The notes: generated by a model not told the origin, from the letters alone. 64,000 nt of DNA from Prosthecomicrobium pneumaticum (GCF_014199915.1 NZ_JACHOO010000006.1:310001-374000), one strand, 5' to 3'. Counted from the first letter of the stretch, positions 1 to 10,490 are shown. Made by a program: numbers and translations.

Positions 1-245
1 CGACGCGGGCGACAAGAGCCGTCGAGGCCCTTTTGCCGATGTTCAGGGTCGTGCCGCTTGAAGAGCCCGCCGATGTTCTCTATGGCGCGCTGCGTGCCGA
101 TCTGGAGCGCAGCGGACGGCTGATCGGACCGAACGACCTCTTCATCGCCGCGCAATGCCTCGCGCTCGATCTGACGCTCGTCAGCGACAATGAGGGCGAG
201 TTCTCGCGCGTCCCCGGCCTCAGGCTCGAGAACTGGCTGCGCTGA
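1..245 (+). CDS. VapC-type PIN-domain toxin, 5' end outside window
   Basis: Only the last 80 or so codons are present; the frame is open back to the left edge of the window, so the true start lies outside. The visible part has the C-terminal half of a VapC PIN domain: a hydrophobic PLEEPAD segment, the acidic motif IGPNDLFIAAQ, then TLVSDNEGEF and the family's usual end PGLRLENW. Known VapC proteins are Mg-dependent RNases of toxin-antitoxin pairs; the conserved Asp in GPND and the Asp in SDN fit the metal-binding positions. The cognate antitoxin would be expected just upstream, off the window. It converges on argC with a 4-bp gap. Family confident; activity and partner are inference. Confidence 0.8.
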   Translation, partial: TRATRAVEALLPMFRVVPLEEPADVLYGALRADLERSGRLIGPNDLFIAAQCLALDLTLVSDNEGEFSRVPGLRLENWLR

Positions 246-249
246 CCCC

Positions 250-1308
250 TTACGGGAACAGCGCGAGCTGCTCGAGGCCGGTGGTCTCCGGCAGACCGAA
301 CATCAGGTTGAAGTTCTGCAGCGCCTGCCCGGCCGAGCCCTTGACGAGGTTGTCGAGCACCGAGACGACGATCGCCCGGCCGGGGATGCGGTCGGCGAAG
401 ACGCCGATCTGGACATAGTTCGAGCCGCGCACGTTCTGCGTCTGCGGCACGACGCCCGGCCGCGCCACATGGACGAAGGGCGCCTTCTGATAGGCGTCGG
501 CGAGGCAGGCGCGCAGATCGTCGGCGCTCGTGCCCGGCACCATCCGCACATAGGAGGTGCACAATTCGCCGCGGCTCATCGGGATGAGATGCGGCGTGAA
601 GTTGACATAGACGGTCTTGCCGGCGGCCTTCGAGATCTCCTGCTCGATCTCGGGCGCGTGCCGGTGCTTGGCGATCGAGTAGGGCGACAGGCCCTCGCCC
701 GCCTCCGAGAACAGCGTGTTCTGCTTGAGACCGCGCCCGGCGCCGGTGACGCCCGACTTGGCGTCGATCACGATATCGTCCGCCGCGACGAGGCCGGCGC
801 CGACGATCGGCAGGAGCGCGAGGAGCGAGGCCGTCGGATAGCAGCCCGGGCAGGCGACGAGCCGCGCCGAGGCGATCGCCGTCGCGTAATGCTCGGTCAG
901 GCCGTAGACCGCTTCGCCCTGCAGGCCGAGCGCCCGGTGCTCGTGGCCGTACCAGGTCGCATAGGTGTCGGGATCGCGCAGCCGGAAATCGGCCGACATG
1001 TCGATCACCTTGATGTGCGGGTGCCGGGCGAGCAGGTCGGAGATGATCTCCTGCGTGGTGCCGTGCGGCAGGCCGCAGAACACCGCATCGACCGCCGACC
1101 AGTCGGCCTCCTCGACAGTGACCAGATCGGGCAGGTCGACGAAGGCGAAATGCGGAAACACCGCATCCATCGGCTTGCCGGCATGGCTGTTCGCCGTCAG
1201 GAGCGCGATCTCGATCGCCGGATGGCGCACGCCGAGCCGCACCAGGTCCGCACCCGTATATCCCGACGCCCCGAGGACGCCGATCCTGATCTTCTCGGCC
1301 ATGCTCAT
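250..1308 (-). CDS. argC: N-acetyl-gamma-glutamyl-phosphate reductase
   Basis: ArgC catalyses the NADPH-dependent reduction of N-acetylglutamyl phosphate to the semialdehyde in arginine biosynthesis, in the cytoplasm. The 352-residue product has the usual length of the long ArgC form. The N-terminal dinucleotide-binding motif GASGYTGADLVRL lies at about residues 13-25, the catalytic cysteine is C156 in the ACPGCYPT motif, and HRHAPE at about 215-220 supplies the conserved His. Two in-frame ATGs two codons apart (1308 and 1302) could both serve as the start; the upstream one was kept. It is the last gene of a minus-strand series after gpmA (85-bp gap), with no obvious shared pathway. Confidence 0.97.
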   Translation of the reverse strand: MSMAEKIRIGVLGASGYTGADLVRLGVRHPAIEIALLTANSHAGKPMDAVFPHFAFVDLPDLVTVEEADWSAVDAVFCGLPHGTTQEIISDLLARHPHIKVIDMSADFRLRDPDTYATWYGHEHRALGLQGEAVYGLTEHYATAIASARLVACPGCYPTASLLALLPIVGAGLVAADDIVIDAKSGVTGAGRGLKQNTLFSEAGEGLSPYSIAKHRHAPEIEQEISKAAGKTVYVNFTPHLIPMSRGELCTSYVRMVPGTSADDLRACLADAYQKAPFVHVARPGVVPQTQNVRGSNYVQIGVFADRIPGRAIVVSVLDNLVKGSAGQALQNFNLMFGLPETTGLEQLALFP

Positions 1309-1393
1309 GTTCCCGATCGCGCGCCCGAAGCGCGGTTCGTCAGATAGGATGTGTGCGCGGCGGCGCCAAGGCGTTCACCGGAACGGCGCGCGG

Positions 1394-2014
1394 TCAGTCC
1401 TTGAGGACGTTCTTCTCCGCGATCGTCGTATCGGCGGCGAGGCGATAGACGATCGGCACGCCGGTGTCGAGTTCGCGCTTGACGATCTCGTCCCCCGACA
1501 GGCCCTCCATCGCCATGATCAGCGCGCGGAGCGAATTGCCGTGCGCGGCGACGACGACCCGCTCGCCGCGCATCACGCGGGGAAGGATGTCGTGGATGTA
1601 ATAGGGCCAGACGCGGGCGCCGGTGTCCTTCAGGCTTTCGCCGCCCGGCGGCGGCACGTCATAGGAGCGGCGCCAGACATGCACCTGCTCCTCCCCCCAG
1701 CGGGCCCGCGCGTCGTCCTTGTTGAGGCCGGAGAGATCGCCATAGTCGCGCTCGTTGAGCGCCTGGTCGCGGATCGTCTCGAGCCCCGGCTGGCCGACCT
1801 CGTCGAGGATCAGCGACAGCGTGTGCTGCGCCCGTGTGAGCGCCGAGGTGAAGGCGATGTCGAAGGAGAGGCCGAGCGCCTTCAGCCGGCGCCCGGCAGT
1901 GCGCGCCTCCTCGATGCCTTTCGGCGTCAGGTCCGGATCGCGCCAGCCGGTGAAGAGGTTCTTGAGATTCCAGTCGCTCTGGCCGTGCCGGACGAGGACG
2001 AGGAGGCGGTCCAT
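1394..2014 (-). CDS. gpmA: 2,3-bisphosphoglycerate-dependent phosphoglycerate mutase
   Basis: This enzyme interconverts 3- and 2-phosphoglycerate in glycolysis and gluconeogenesis. The 206-residue protein is the short form common in alphaproteobacteria (enteric GpmA is about 250). The phosphohistidine motif [10 protein letters not shown] sits at residues 7-16, with H10 as the expected phospho-acceptor. [12 protein letters not shown] follows at about 22-33, and the second active-site His is in [10 protein letters not shown] near the C-terminus. The gene begins 15 bp after the dapB stop on the same strand, so the two are almost certainly co-transcribed. Confidence 0.96.
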   Translation of the reverse strand: MDRLLVLVRHGQSDWNLKNLFTGWRDPDLTPKGIEEARTAGRRLKALGLSFDIAFTSALTRAQHTLSLILDEVGQPGLETIRDQALNERDYGDLSGLNKDDARARWGEEQVHVWRRSYDVPPPGGESLKDTGARVWPYYIHDILPRVMRGERVVVAAHGNSLRALIMAMEGLSGDEIVKRELDTGVPIVYRLAADTTIAEKNVLKD

Positions 2015-2029
2015 GGAGCTATCCTTCTG

Positions 2030-2842
2030 TCAGGCGGAGAGGCCGAGCACGTCGGCCATCGCGTAGAGGCCGGGCTTCTTGCCCTGTCCCCAGAGCGCGG
2101 CCTTCACCGCACCGCGGGCGAAGATGGCACGGTCGGCGGCGTGGTGCGAGAGCGTGATCGTCTCACCCTCGCCGGCGAGGACGACGGAATGGTCGCCCAC
2201 GACCGAGCCGCCGCGCAGCGTCGCGAAGCCGATCGCCTCCGCCGGCCGCGGGCCGGTATGGCCGTCGCGCACCCGGACGGACATGGCCTCGAGATCGACG
2301 CCCCGCCCTTCCGCCGCGGCCCGGCCGAACAGCAGCGCCGTGCCGGAGGGCGCATCGACCTTATGGCGGTGGTGCATCTCGAGGATCTCGATATCGAAGC
2401 CGGAATCGAGCGCCTTCGCCGCCTGCCGGATCAGCCCGGCGAGGAGGTTCACGCCGAGGCTCATATTGCCCGACTTGACGACCACGGCATGACGGGCCGC
2501 GGCGGCGATCTTCTCCTCGTCGGACGCCGAGAGGCCGGTCGTACCGATCACATGGACGAGGCGGGCCTGCGCGGCGAGCTCGGCGAAGGCGATCGTCGCC
2601 GCCGGCACGGTGAAGTCGAGCACGGCCTGCGCCTTCGCAAAGAGCGGCAGCGGATCGTCGGTCACGGCGACGCCGAGCGGCGGCAGGCCGGCGAGCACGC
2701 CAGCATCCGCGCCGAGCACGGCAGACCCCTCCGGCTCGATCGCACCGATCAGCCGCGCGCCCGGCGTCTCGGCGAGCACGCGCACCAGGGTCCGCCCCAT
2801 GCGGCCGCCCGCGCCGACCACAACGAATGCCGTTTCCGCCAT
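2030..2842 (-). CDS. dapB: 4-hydroxy-tetrahydrodipicolinate reductase
   Basis: DapB performs the NAD(P)H-dependent reduction step of the diaminopimelate/lysine pathway, feeding both lysine and peptidoglycan. The 270-residue protein carries the N-terminal nucleotide-binding loop GAGGRMGR (about residues 10-17), TGTTGLS-type loop (IGTTGLS near 99-105), and the signature [16 protein letters not shown]. In that signature H157 and K161 correspond to the catalytic His and Lys of the E. coli enzyme. The start used here lies in a short gap 112 bp downstream of pyrF, and the next gene, gpmA, follows after 15 bp. A dapB-gpmA pairing is common in Hyphomicrobiales. Confidence 0.97.
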   Translation of the reverse strand: MAETAFVVVGAGGRMGRTLVRVLAETPGARLIGAIEPEGSAVLGADAGVLAGLPPLGVAVTDDPLPLFAKAQAVLDFTVPAATIAFAELAAQARLVHVIGTTGLSASDEEKIAAAARHAVVVKSGNMSLGVNLLAGLIRQAAKALDSGFDIEILEMHHRHKVDAPSGTALLFGRAAAEGRGVDLEAMSVRVRDGHTGPRPAEAIGFATLRGGSVVGDHSVVLAGEGETITLSHHAADRAIFARGAVKAALWGQGKKPGLYAMADVLGLSA

Positions 2843-2954
2843 CTCGCCCTCCGCTTTTCCGCGTCATAGCGGGCGCACGCGCCGCCGGGAAGGGAGGGGA
2901 TGGAATTTGACGTCGCGAATGTCGCCGGCCGCCTCGCTTCGGCGCCCGCGCGGA

Positions 2955-3656
2955 TCAGAGCGCCCGGTCGATCTCCTCGAGGATCGCCGCGGCCGCGGCG
3001 CGCCGGTCGGGCGCGGCGAGGATCGGCCGGGCGACGACGAGATGGTCGGCGCCGGCGCGGATCGCCTCGGCGGGTGTCGCGACACGCCGCTGATCGCCGG
3101 CGGCGGCGCCTGCGGGGCGGATGCCCGGCGTCACGAGGGCGAGGTCCGGTCCGACCGCGGCGCGCACCGCGGCGACCTCCGCCGCCGAGCAGACGATGCC
3201 ATCCATCCCCGCAGCGGCCGCGTCCCGGGCGCGGGCGACCACCAGATCGGCCGCCGTCCGGTGATAGCCGGCGGCGGCGAGGTCGGCATCGTCCATCGAG
3301 GTCAGCACGGTGACGCCGAGCAGGCGGAGCGGCGCCGAACCGCGGCCGGCGACCGCCGCCCGCATCGCCTTCGGATAGGCGTGGATGGTGCAGAAGGTCA
3401 TGCCCATCGCCGCGATCCCCTCGACGCCGTGCGCGACGGTGTTGTCGATGTCGAGCAGCTTGACGTCGAGAAACACCTTCTTGCCCGAGCGGGCGAGTTC
3501 CTGCGCGAGGGCGAGGCCGCCGACGAACTGCAGCTGCATGCCGACCTTGTAGAAGGTGACGAGGTCGCCGAGCGTGTCGACGACGACACGGGCCTCGTCG
3601 ACGCTCGGCACGTCGAGCCCGACGATCAGGCGGTCGGCGAGCGGCAGCGCGGTCAT
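2955..3656 (-). CDS. pyrF: Orotidine 5'-phosphate decarboxylase
   Basis: PyrF converts OMP to UMP, the last step of de novo pyrimidine synthesis. The 233-residue protein shows the diagnostic DxKxxD catalytic array as [11 protein letters not shown] (D64, K66, D69). The N-terminal substrate loop is IVGLDVPS, and the phosphate-binding end is TPGIRPAG followed by VVARPI near the C-terminus. The ATG at 3656 is preceded by GAGGACCGCC, a reasonable ribosome-binding site. The same reading frame stays open far upstream, but that extension has no family similarity and overlaps pmtA, so it was not used. It lies downstream of pmtA, separated by a 146-bp gap that contains a possible 13-codon leader. Confidence 0.96.
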   Translation of the reverse strand: MTALPLADRLIVGLDVPSVDEARVVVDTLGDLVTFYKVGMQLQFVGGLALAQELARSGKKVFLDVKLLDIDNTVAHGVEGIAAMGMTFCTIHAYPKAMRAAVAGRGSAPLRLLGVTVLTSMDDADLAAAGYHRTAADLVVARARDAAAAGMDGIVCSAAEVAAVRAAVGPDLALVTPGIRPAGAAAGDQRRVATPAEAIRAGADHLVVARPILAAPDRRAAAAAILEEIDRAL

Positions 3657-3670
3657 GGCGGTCCTCGGAA

Positions 3671-3712
3671 TCAGGCGGCGGAGCGCGCCATCATCTTGAG
3701 GTCGGGCGGCAT
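3671..3712 (-). CDS. Possible 13-residue leader peptide upstream of pyrF
   Basis: A tiny frame ([13 protein letters not shown]) begins at an ATG with a good Shine-Dalgarno-like GAAGGG six bases upstream and ends 14 bp before the pyrF start. Just upstream, 3753-3769 can form a small hairpin with arms GGCCGC and GCGGCC. The arrangement resembles a translated leader, but a frame this short can arise by chance, and nothing in the peptide composition suggests pyrimidine-linked control. It is recorded as a possibility only. Confidence 0.2.
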   Translation of the reverse strand: MPPDLKMMARSAA

Positions 3713-3802
3713 GCGCAACCCTTCGTCCGCCCAGGAGGGGAGAACCCGAGAGGGCCGCGCAGGGCGGCCGACGAGAAGCCCGGCCGCGTCCCCCGCCGCC
3801 GC

Positions 3803-4441
3803 TCAGGCGCCGCCGACGCCGCGATAGACCCAGACGCGCGCGGGCGGCACGTTCTTCAGCACCCAGGGCGTGACGTCCACCGTATAGGCGCCGCTGACGG
3901 CGGGGACCGGCGGCACGAGCGCATAGGAGAACTGGATGAAAGGCGCGCCGGGCCGCATCCGGGCGAGCAGGCCCTCGAGCAGCGCGCGCCGCTTCGGCAG
4001 GGGCTGGGTGAACAGCGGCAGCGATGAGACGACCGCCGACAGCCGGCATCCCTCGGTCGCGGCGAAGGCGAGGTCGAGATCGTAGGCATCGCCCTCGACG
4101 ATCGACACGCCCGGAAACCGGGCGGCGAGCAGGCTGCAGAATTGCGGATTGTATTCGACCGAGACGATCCGGCCGGGCGCGACGCCGCGCGCCAGCAGCG
4201 CCTGCGTGACAACGCCGGTGCCGGGGCCGAGCTCGAGCACCGGCAGCGTGTCGACCGGCGAGACGAAGCTCGCCATCAGTCTGGTCAGCGCCTTGCCGGA
4301 CGGGCTGACGGCGCCCGTGGTCAGCGGCTTGTCGATCCAGTTCTTCAGGAAACGGACCTCGTCCGCCACCTTGGTCTTCAGTCTGCTGGTCTGCAAGCCG
4401 TTCATGCCGCACCCGATTCGCGCATGCCTGTCGTTGATCAT
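3803..4441 (-). CDS. pmtA: PmtA-type phospholipid N-methyltransferase
   Basis: This is a class I SAM-dependent methyltransferase of the bacterial phosphatidylethanolamine N-methyltransferase (PmtA) group, which makes phosphatidylcholine by successive methylation of PE at the inner membrane face. The 212-residue protein has the typical N-terminal [20 protein letters not shown] segment, the SAM-binding motif [11 protein letters not shown] (about residues 68-78), VSVEYNPQF as motif II and VVSSLPLF as the following acidic/substrate-side motif. The start is the ATG at 4441, five bases after AAGGAC; a GTG three bases upstream is too close to that site. It sits 45 bp downstream of dnaJ. The family is confident; the phospholipid substrate is by analogy. 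Confidence 0.85.
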   Translation of the reverse strand: MINDRHARIGCGMNGLQTSRLKTKVADEVRFLKNWIDKPLTTGAVSPSGKALTRLMASFVSPVDTLPVLELGPGTGVVTQALLARGVAPGRIVSVEYNPQFCSLLAARFPGVSIVEGDAYDLDLAFAATEGCRLSAVVSSLPLFTQPLPKRRALLEGLLARMRPGAPFIQFSYALVPPVPAVSGAYTVDVTPWVLKNVPPARVWVYRGVGGA

Positions 4442-4486
4442 CACCCGTCCTTCACGGCGGCCGTGTGACAGTGCGCGCGGACTGGA

Positions 4487-5620
4487 TCAGCCACCGAACA
4501 GATCCCGCACCTTGGCGAAGAAGCCTGTCGATTCCGGATTGGTCTCGTCCGAAGAGGCCTTCTCGAACTCCTCCAGCAGCTCGCGCTGCCGGCGCGTCAG
4601 ATTGGCCGGGGTTTCGACAACGGCCTGAATATACATGTCCCCCATCTCCTTCGAGCGGAGGACGGGCATGCCCTTGCCGCGCAGGCGGAACTGCTTGCCG
4701 GTCTGGGTTCCTTCGGGAATTTTCACCCGCGTCTTGCCGCCATCGACGGTCGGCACGTCGAATTGCCCGCCGAGCGCGGCGGTGGTGATCGAGATCGGCA
4801 CGCGGCAGAAGATGTCGGCCCCGTCGCGCTGGAAAAAGGAGTGCGGCTTCAACGACAGGAAGATGTAGAGATCGCCCGGCGGCCCACCGCGCAGTCCGGC
4901 CTCGCCCTCGCCCGACAGCCGGATGCGGGTGCCGTCCTCGATGCCGGCGGGAATGTTGACGGAGAGCGTGCGCTCCTCGGTCTGGCGGCCGGAGCCGGCG
5001 CATTCCGCGCAAGGGTCGGAGATCACCTCGCCCCGTCCCTGGCAGGTCGGGCAGGTCCGCTCGATCGAGAAGAAGCCCTGCGCGGCGCGGACACGGCCAT
5101 GGCCCTCGCAGGTCGGACAGATCTTGGGCGAGGAACCGGGCTTGGCCCCGGTGCCCTTGCAGGCCTCGCAGACGATCTTGGTCGGCACGCGGATCTGCGC
5201 GGTCTTGCCGGCATAGGCCTCTTCGAGGGTGATCTCCATATTGTAGCGGAGATCGGCGCCGCGCTCGCGGCCGCCGGAGCGTGCGCCGCCGCCGGCGCGG
5301 CGGCCGCCCATGAAATCGCCGAAAATGTCGTCGAAGATGTCCGACATCGACGAGGCGAAATCGCCCTGGAAGCCGCGCCCGCCGGCCCCGCCGCCCTCGA
5401 AGGCGGCATGGCCGAAGCGGTCATAGGCCGCCCGCTTCTGCGGGTCCTTCAGGAACTCATAGGCCTCGTTGACTTCCTTGAACTTCGCCTCGGCGGTGTG
5501 GTCGCCCGGATTGCGGTCCGGATGATACTGCATGGCGAGCTTGCGGAAGGCGGATTTGAGCGTCTTCTCGTCGGCGTCGCGGGGACAGCCGAGTACTTCA
5601 TAGAAGTCGCGCTTGGCCAT
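4487..5620 (-). CDS. dnaJ: Chaperone DnaJ (Hsp40)
   Basis: DnaJ is the co-chaperone that delivers clients to DnaK and stimulates its ATPase. The full 377-residue architecture is present. The J domain has HPD at residues 33-35, and a Gly/Phe-rich linker spans about 75-120. Four zinc-binding CxxCxGxG repeats follow at about 151-158, 168-175, 190-197 and 204-211, then the beta-sandwich substrate domains. The start codon lacks a strong Shine-Dalgarno sequence. It follows dnaK after 125 bp that contain a very stable hairpin, and transcription from the dnaK RpoH promoter is the likely source of heat-shock expression. Confidence 0.98.
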   Translation of the reverse strand: MAKRDFYEVLGCPRDADEKTLKSAFRKLAMQYHPDRNPGDHTAEAKFKEVNEAYEFLKDPQKRAAYDRFGHAAFEGGGAGGRGFQGDFASSMSDIFDDIFGDFMGGRRAGGGARSGGRERGADLRYNMEITLEEAYAGKTAQIRVPTKIVCEACKGTGAKPGSSPKICPTCEGHGRVRAAQGFFSIERTCPTCQGRGEVISDPCAECAGSGRQTEERTLSVNIPAGIEDGTRIRLSGEGEAGLRGGPPGDLYIFLSLKPHSFFQRDGADIFCRVPISITTAALGGQFDVPTVDGGKTRVKIPEGTQTGKQFRLRGKGMPVLRSKEMGDMYIQAVVETPANLTRRQRELLEEFEKASSDETNPESTGFFAKVRDLFGG

Positions 5621-5675
5621 CTAGCGGTGCTTTCGGCTGGCAAGTGAGCGGCCTGGTGCCGCGTCGTAACATGCG

Positions 5676-5699
5676 GCGGGGCGCGTCGCCGCGCCCCGC
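5676..5699 (-). other. Stable hairpin between dnaK and dnaJ
   Basis: A perfect 10-bp inverted repeat, arms GCGGGGCGCG and CGCGCCCCGC around the loop TCGC, lies in the dnaK-dnaJ intergenic region. There is no T-run on either side, so it is not a classical intrinsic terminator. Related bacteria use such an element to separate the abundance of dnaK and dnaJ messages by processing or partial termination; that role here is inference. Confidence 0.6.
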
Positions 5700-5745
5700 A
5701 GTCGATCGGCCGATCGCCGGTGGTGGCGAAGGGCACCGACCATGA

Positions 5746-7647
<1,902 letters not shown>

Positions 7648-7783
7648 GCTTCTCTCCTTTCGGCGGACCGTGCGGGTCCTCCTTCGAGGCCCCCGCCGAG
7701 GCCGGCGGCTTGCCGGCCGGTCCCCATTCAACACGGGATCTGGCGGCGACGCTTTCCGGGTGTCGGATCGTCGCCGTTCGGCG

Positions 7784-7815
7784 CGTATATAAGAACAGCC
7801 CCAATCAGCCGCAAG
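7784..7815 (-). promoter_or_regulatory. RpoH (sigma-32) promoter of dnaKJ
   Basis: Reading on the minus strand, CTTG at 7815-7812 is followed after 18 bases by CTTATATACG at 7793-7784. This fits every fixed position of the alphaproteobacterial RpoH consensus CTTG-N17/18-CYTATNTNNG. Transcription would start at about 7777, giving a 5' leader of roughly 130 nt ahead of the dnaK ATG. The expected heat-shock control of dnaK supports the call. Confidence 0.8.
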
Positions 7816-7863
7816 CCGCTCAGGAGCGGGCGCTTTTCGCACCCCCAACCTCTAGCAACCACC

Positions 7864-8484
7864 ATGCCGCACCCCCCTCCCGACGGCTTCCGATACCTCG
7901 CCGGCCATTTCGACCGCGCCCAGCAGGCCGCCCTTGTCGCAGCGGTCCGCGCGCTCGTCGCCGCCGCACCGCTCTATCGGCCGGCCATGCCGCGGACCGG
8001 CCAGAAGCTCTCCGTGCGGATGACCAATTGCGGTCCGCTCGGCTGGGTGTCGGACGTCACGGGCTACCGCTATCAGCCGACCCATCCGGTGACCGGCGCG
8101 CCGTGGCCACCCATTCCGCTCCCGCTGCTCGAACTGTGGGCGGAGGTCGCGGATTTTCCGCATCCGCCCGAGGCGTGCCTCGTCAACTGGTATGCGCCCG
8201 ACGCCCGGCTCGGGCTGCATGTCGATGCCGACGAGGGCGAGAAGCGCGCGCCGGTGGTCTCCGTCTCGCTCGGCGACAGTGCCGTGTTCCGGCTCGGCGG
8301 CACCTCGCGGCGCGATCCGACGCGCTCGATGCGGCTCGTCTCCGGCGACGTGGTGGTGCTCGGCGGCGGCGCGCGGCTCGCCTATCACGGCGTCGACCGT
8401 ATCCTGCCCGGCACCTCGACCCTGCTGAGGGAGCCGGGCCGGATCAATCTGACGCTGCGGCGGGTCACCGTGCCGGCGGATTGA
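7864..8484 (+). CDS. alkB: AlkB-family alpha-ketoglutarate-dependent DNA repair dioxygenase
   Basis: AlkB removes 1-methyladenine and 3-methylcytosine lesions from DNA by Fe(II)/2-oxoglutarate-dependent oxidative demethylation. The 206-residue protein matches the AlkB length and has the non-heme iron triad: H119 and D121 in LHVDADE, and H175 in YHGVD. The 2-oxoglutarate-binding signature RINLTLR is at residues 193-199. The substrate-side NWYAPDARLGLHVD stretch is typical of the true AlkB group. It is divergent from dnaK, and its ATG lies only 49 bp from the -35 element of the RpoH promoter, so the two genes share an intergenic region. Confidence 0.93.
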   Translation: MPHPPPDGFRYLAGHFDRAQQAALVAAVRALVAAAPLYRPAMPRTGQKLSVRMTNCGPLGWVSDVTGYRYQPTHPVTGAPWPPIPLPLLELWAEVADFPHPPEACLVNWYAPDARLGLHVDADEGEKRAPVVSVSLGDSAVFRLGGTSRRDPTRSMRLVSGDVVVLGGGARLAYHGVDRILPGTSTLLREPGRINLTLRRVTVPAD

Positions 8485-8545
8485 CGGCGGCGGCGGCGCG
8501 GCCTCTTCTGGGGCTCGGGTGACGCAGCAAGGGACGCGGCCGGAC

Positions 8546-9172
8546 ATGCAGCGAGAGATGCGCAACGACTCATCGGTGCTGATCGTCGTCGACGTGCAGA
8601 ACGATTTCCTGCCGGGCGGCCGCCTCGCCGTGCCGGACGGCGATGCCGTCCTGCCGGTCGTGAATGCGCTGGGCACGCGTTTCGAGAATGTGGTGCTGAC
8701 CCAGGACTGGCATACGCCGGGCCATGTCTCTTTCGCCTCCAGCCATGCCGGCAAGGCGCCGTTCGAGACGATCGTGCTCGGCTATGGCAGTCAGGTGCTC
8801 TGGCCCGACCACTGCGTGCAGGGCACGGAAGGCGCGGCGCTCTCCGCCGGGCTCGCCCTGCCGCACGCCCAGCTCGTCGTCCGCAAGGGTTTCCATCCCG
8901 CGATCGACAGCTATTCCGCCTTCTTCGAGGCCGACCACGCGACCCCGACCGGCCTTACGGGCTATCTGCGCGAACGCGGCCTTTCGGAGGTCTTCGTCGT
9001 CGGCCTCGCCACCGATTTCTGCGTCGCCTGGACGGCGATCGACGCCCGCCGGCAGGGCTTCGCGACCACGGTGATCGAAGAGGGCTGCCGGGCGATCGAC
9101 ACCGGCGGCTCGCTCGCCGCGGCGCGGAGCGCGATGGCCGAGGCGGGTGTGCAGGTGGTGCCGCGGCTCTGA
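8546..9172 (+). CDS. pncA: Nicotinamidase
   Basis: PncA hydrolyses nicotinamide to nicotinate in NAD salvage. With the ATG at 8546 the product has 208 residues. The cysteine-hydrolase triad is visible as D16 in VVDVQNDFLPGG, K114 in VVRKGFHPAIDSYSAF and C159 in GLATDFCV. The metal-binding DWHTPGH and WPDHC motifs are also present. Start choice is uncertain: a GTG at 8519 and an ATG at 8558 are in frame. 8546 was taken because AGGGA precedes it at an acceptable distance; the E. coli enzyme begins only a few residues before the first motif. It stops 13 bp from the convergent glycosyltransferase gene. Confidence 0.93.
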   Translation: MQREMRNDSSVLIVVDVQNDFLPGGRLAVPDGDAVLPVVNALGTRFENVVLTQDWHTPGHVSFASSHAGKAPFETIVLGYGSQVLWPDHCVQGTEGAALSAGLALPHAQLVVRKGFHPAIDSYSAFFEADHATPTGLTGYLRERGLSEVFVVGLATDFCVAWTAIDARRQGFATTVIEEGCRAIDTGGSLAAARSAMAEAGVQVVPRL

Positions 9173-9184
9173 GGCTCTGAGGCC

Positions 9185-10069
9185 TCAACCCGCCGGCAGC
9201 GGTGCGATGAGGTGCCCGAAGCGATCCACATTCCGCCGCAAATGCTCGGGAAAGCTGTCGTCGAGCGCACGGGCCACGAGCTGCGCCGCGCGGCGGCGGA
9301 TCATCGGCCGGCTCGCGGCGATCCGCCGGGCGAGCGCGCCGAGATCGAGATCGGCCGGATCGATCCGCTCCGAACCGAGGAAACTGACGAGCTTCTCGTG
9401 CACCGCCTCGGGGCCGCCGAGATAGGTGAAGTGCCAGCCGGCATCGCGCTCCACCACGCGGTGCATCGGGCGACCCATGGCACGGGCGGCGCGCCAGGCG
9501 CGCAGTGTGTCGCGCAAGGGGTTGTCCGCCGGCCCCCGAACCGAGCGAAGCGCGCTGGGCCGGCCGAGAAATTTTCGCCGCACCGCGCGCGGGCCGCTGC
9601 GCAGCCACCGCGAATCGGTCTCGAGGTTGATGAAATAGTTGAACATGCGCAGCTCGAAGCAGACGATCTCGGGACGGTCCGCCGGCCGCGCCGCGGCACG
9701 GGCGACGGCGGAGGCCCTGGGGATCTCGTCGACGTCGGAGAGCAGCACGAGATCGTCCGGACCGGCTTCCGCGAGGCCGGCGGCGAGGGCATCGCGCTGC
9801 CGGTCCTGACGGGGCCAGCCGGCCCGCTCCGCGCTCGGCAGATCCTCGAGCACGATGTGGTGGATACGATCGAGGAACGGCGCGAAGCGCTCGCGGTTCT
9901 GCGCGAAGTGAAGCGGCTTCGCGGCGCCGGCGAAGGTGCTCCGCGCCTCGACGAGGACGAAGCGGTCGACGACCGCGGAGAGTTCGTTCAGCCGAATCTC
10001 GAGCAGATCGAGTTCGTTGAAGAACGGGAAGCAGTCGAACACCCGCGGCACGCCCGCCGCCCCGCTCAT
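9185..10069 (-). CDS. GT17-type glycosyltransferase (MGAT3-like)
   Basis: The 294-residue protein matches the Glyco_transf_17 family, whose eukaryotic members are beta-1,4-mannosyl-glycoprotein N-acetylglucosaminyltransferases. Seen directly: the N-terminal VFDCFPFFNELDLLEIRL, the VDRFVLVEARSTFAG strand, the nucleotide-sugar DxD motif in LLSDVDEIPR (about residue 110), and a C-terminal GWHFTYLGG. No signal peptide or membrane segment is apparent, so it is probably cytoplasmic. Bacterial members are usually in surface-polysaccharide loci, but here the neighbours are pncA and a VOC protein, so the acceptor cannot be inferred. Family call is solid, substrate unknown. Confidence 0.82.
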   Translation of the reverse strand: MSGAAGVPRVFDCFPFFNELDLLEIRLNELSAVVDRFVLVEARSTFAGAAKPLHFAQNRERFAPFLDRIHHIVLEDLPSAERAGWPRQDRQRDALAAGLAEAGPDDLVLLSDVDEIPRASAVARAAARPADRPEIVCFELRMFNYFINLETDSRWLRSGPRAVRRKFLGRPSALRSVRGPADNPLRDTLRAWRAARAMGRPMHRVVERDAGWHFTYLGGPEAVHEKLVSFLGSERIDPADLDLGALARRIAASRPMIRRRAAQLVARALDDSFPEHLRRNVDRFGHLIAPLPAG

Positions 10070-10106
10070 GGCCGCCGCCGCAAACGGCAGAAGGCGAGGC
10101 GCATTC

Positions 10107-10490
10107 TCAAGCCGATGGCGCCGCGGGAACGATCCAGCCCATCGTCGCGCCGTTGACGTCGCTCACGATGGCGATCCGGCCGACGCCCGGCACATCCCAC
10201 GGCTCCCGGTCGACCGTGCCGCCCGCTTCGCGCAGCTTGGCGAGCCGCGCGTCGAGATCGTCGACCGCGATATAGGCGAACCAGCTCTCCGGCACGCCGT
10301 CGAAGGCGGGCGCCCCGATGTCGAAGATGCCGCCCACCATTTTGTCGCCCAGCAGCGCGAGATGGTAGACGCCGTCCGGCATCGGCATTTCGGAAAAGCC
10401 CCAGCCGAGCGTCGCGCCATAAAAGCGCTTCGCGGCCTCGACGTCGCGCGTCATCAGCTCGTTCCAGTAGAACGTCCCGTGATCCGCCAT
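10107..10490 (-). CDS. VOC-family (glyoxalase/bleomycin-resistance fold) protein
   Basis: A 127-residue protein of the vicinal-oxygen-chelate superfamily. It has the paired beta-alpha-beta-beta-beta modules: FYWNELMTRDVEAAKRFYGATLGW at the N-terminus, the middle VGGIFDI strand, and WFAYIAVDDLDARLAKLREAGG followed by GRIAIVSDVNGA. Such proteins often act as lactoylglutathione-lyase-like enzymes or antibiotic-binding proteins; nothing visible decides between them. The ATG at 10490 has GGGAG seven bases upstream, better than an in-frame start 18 codons earlier. It is a single gene, divergent from the GT2 gene and 37 bp from the GT17 start. Confidence 0.8.
   Translation of the reverse strand: MADHGTFYWNELMTRDVEAAKRFYGATLGWGFSEMPMPDGVYHLALLGDKMVGGIFDIGAPAFDGVPESWFAYIAVDDLDARLAKLREAGGTVDREPWDVPGVGRIAIVSDVNGATMGWIVPAAPSA

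Noticed and set aside
7648-7848. A 67-residue N-terminal extension of DnaK in the same open frame.
   Set aside because: It includes the RpoH promoter and leader, is not Hsp70-like, and the ATG at 7647 has a strong ribosome-binding site.
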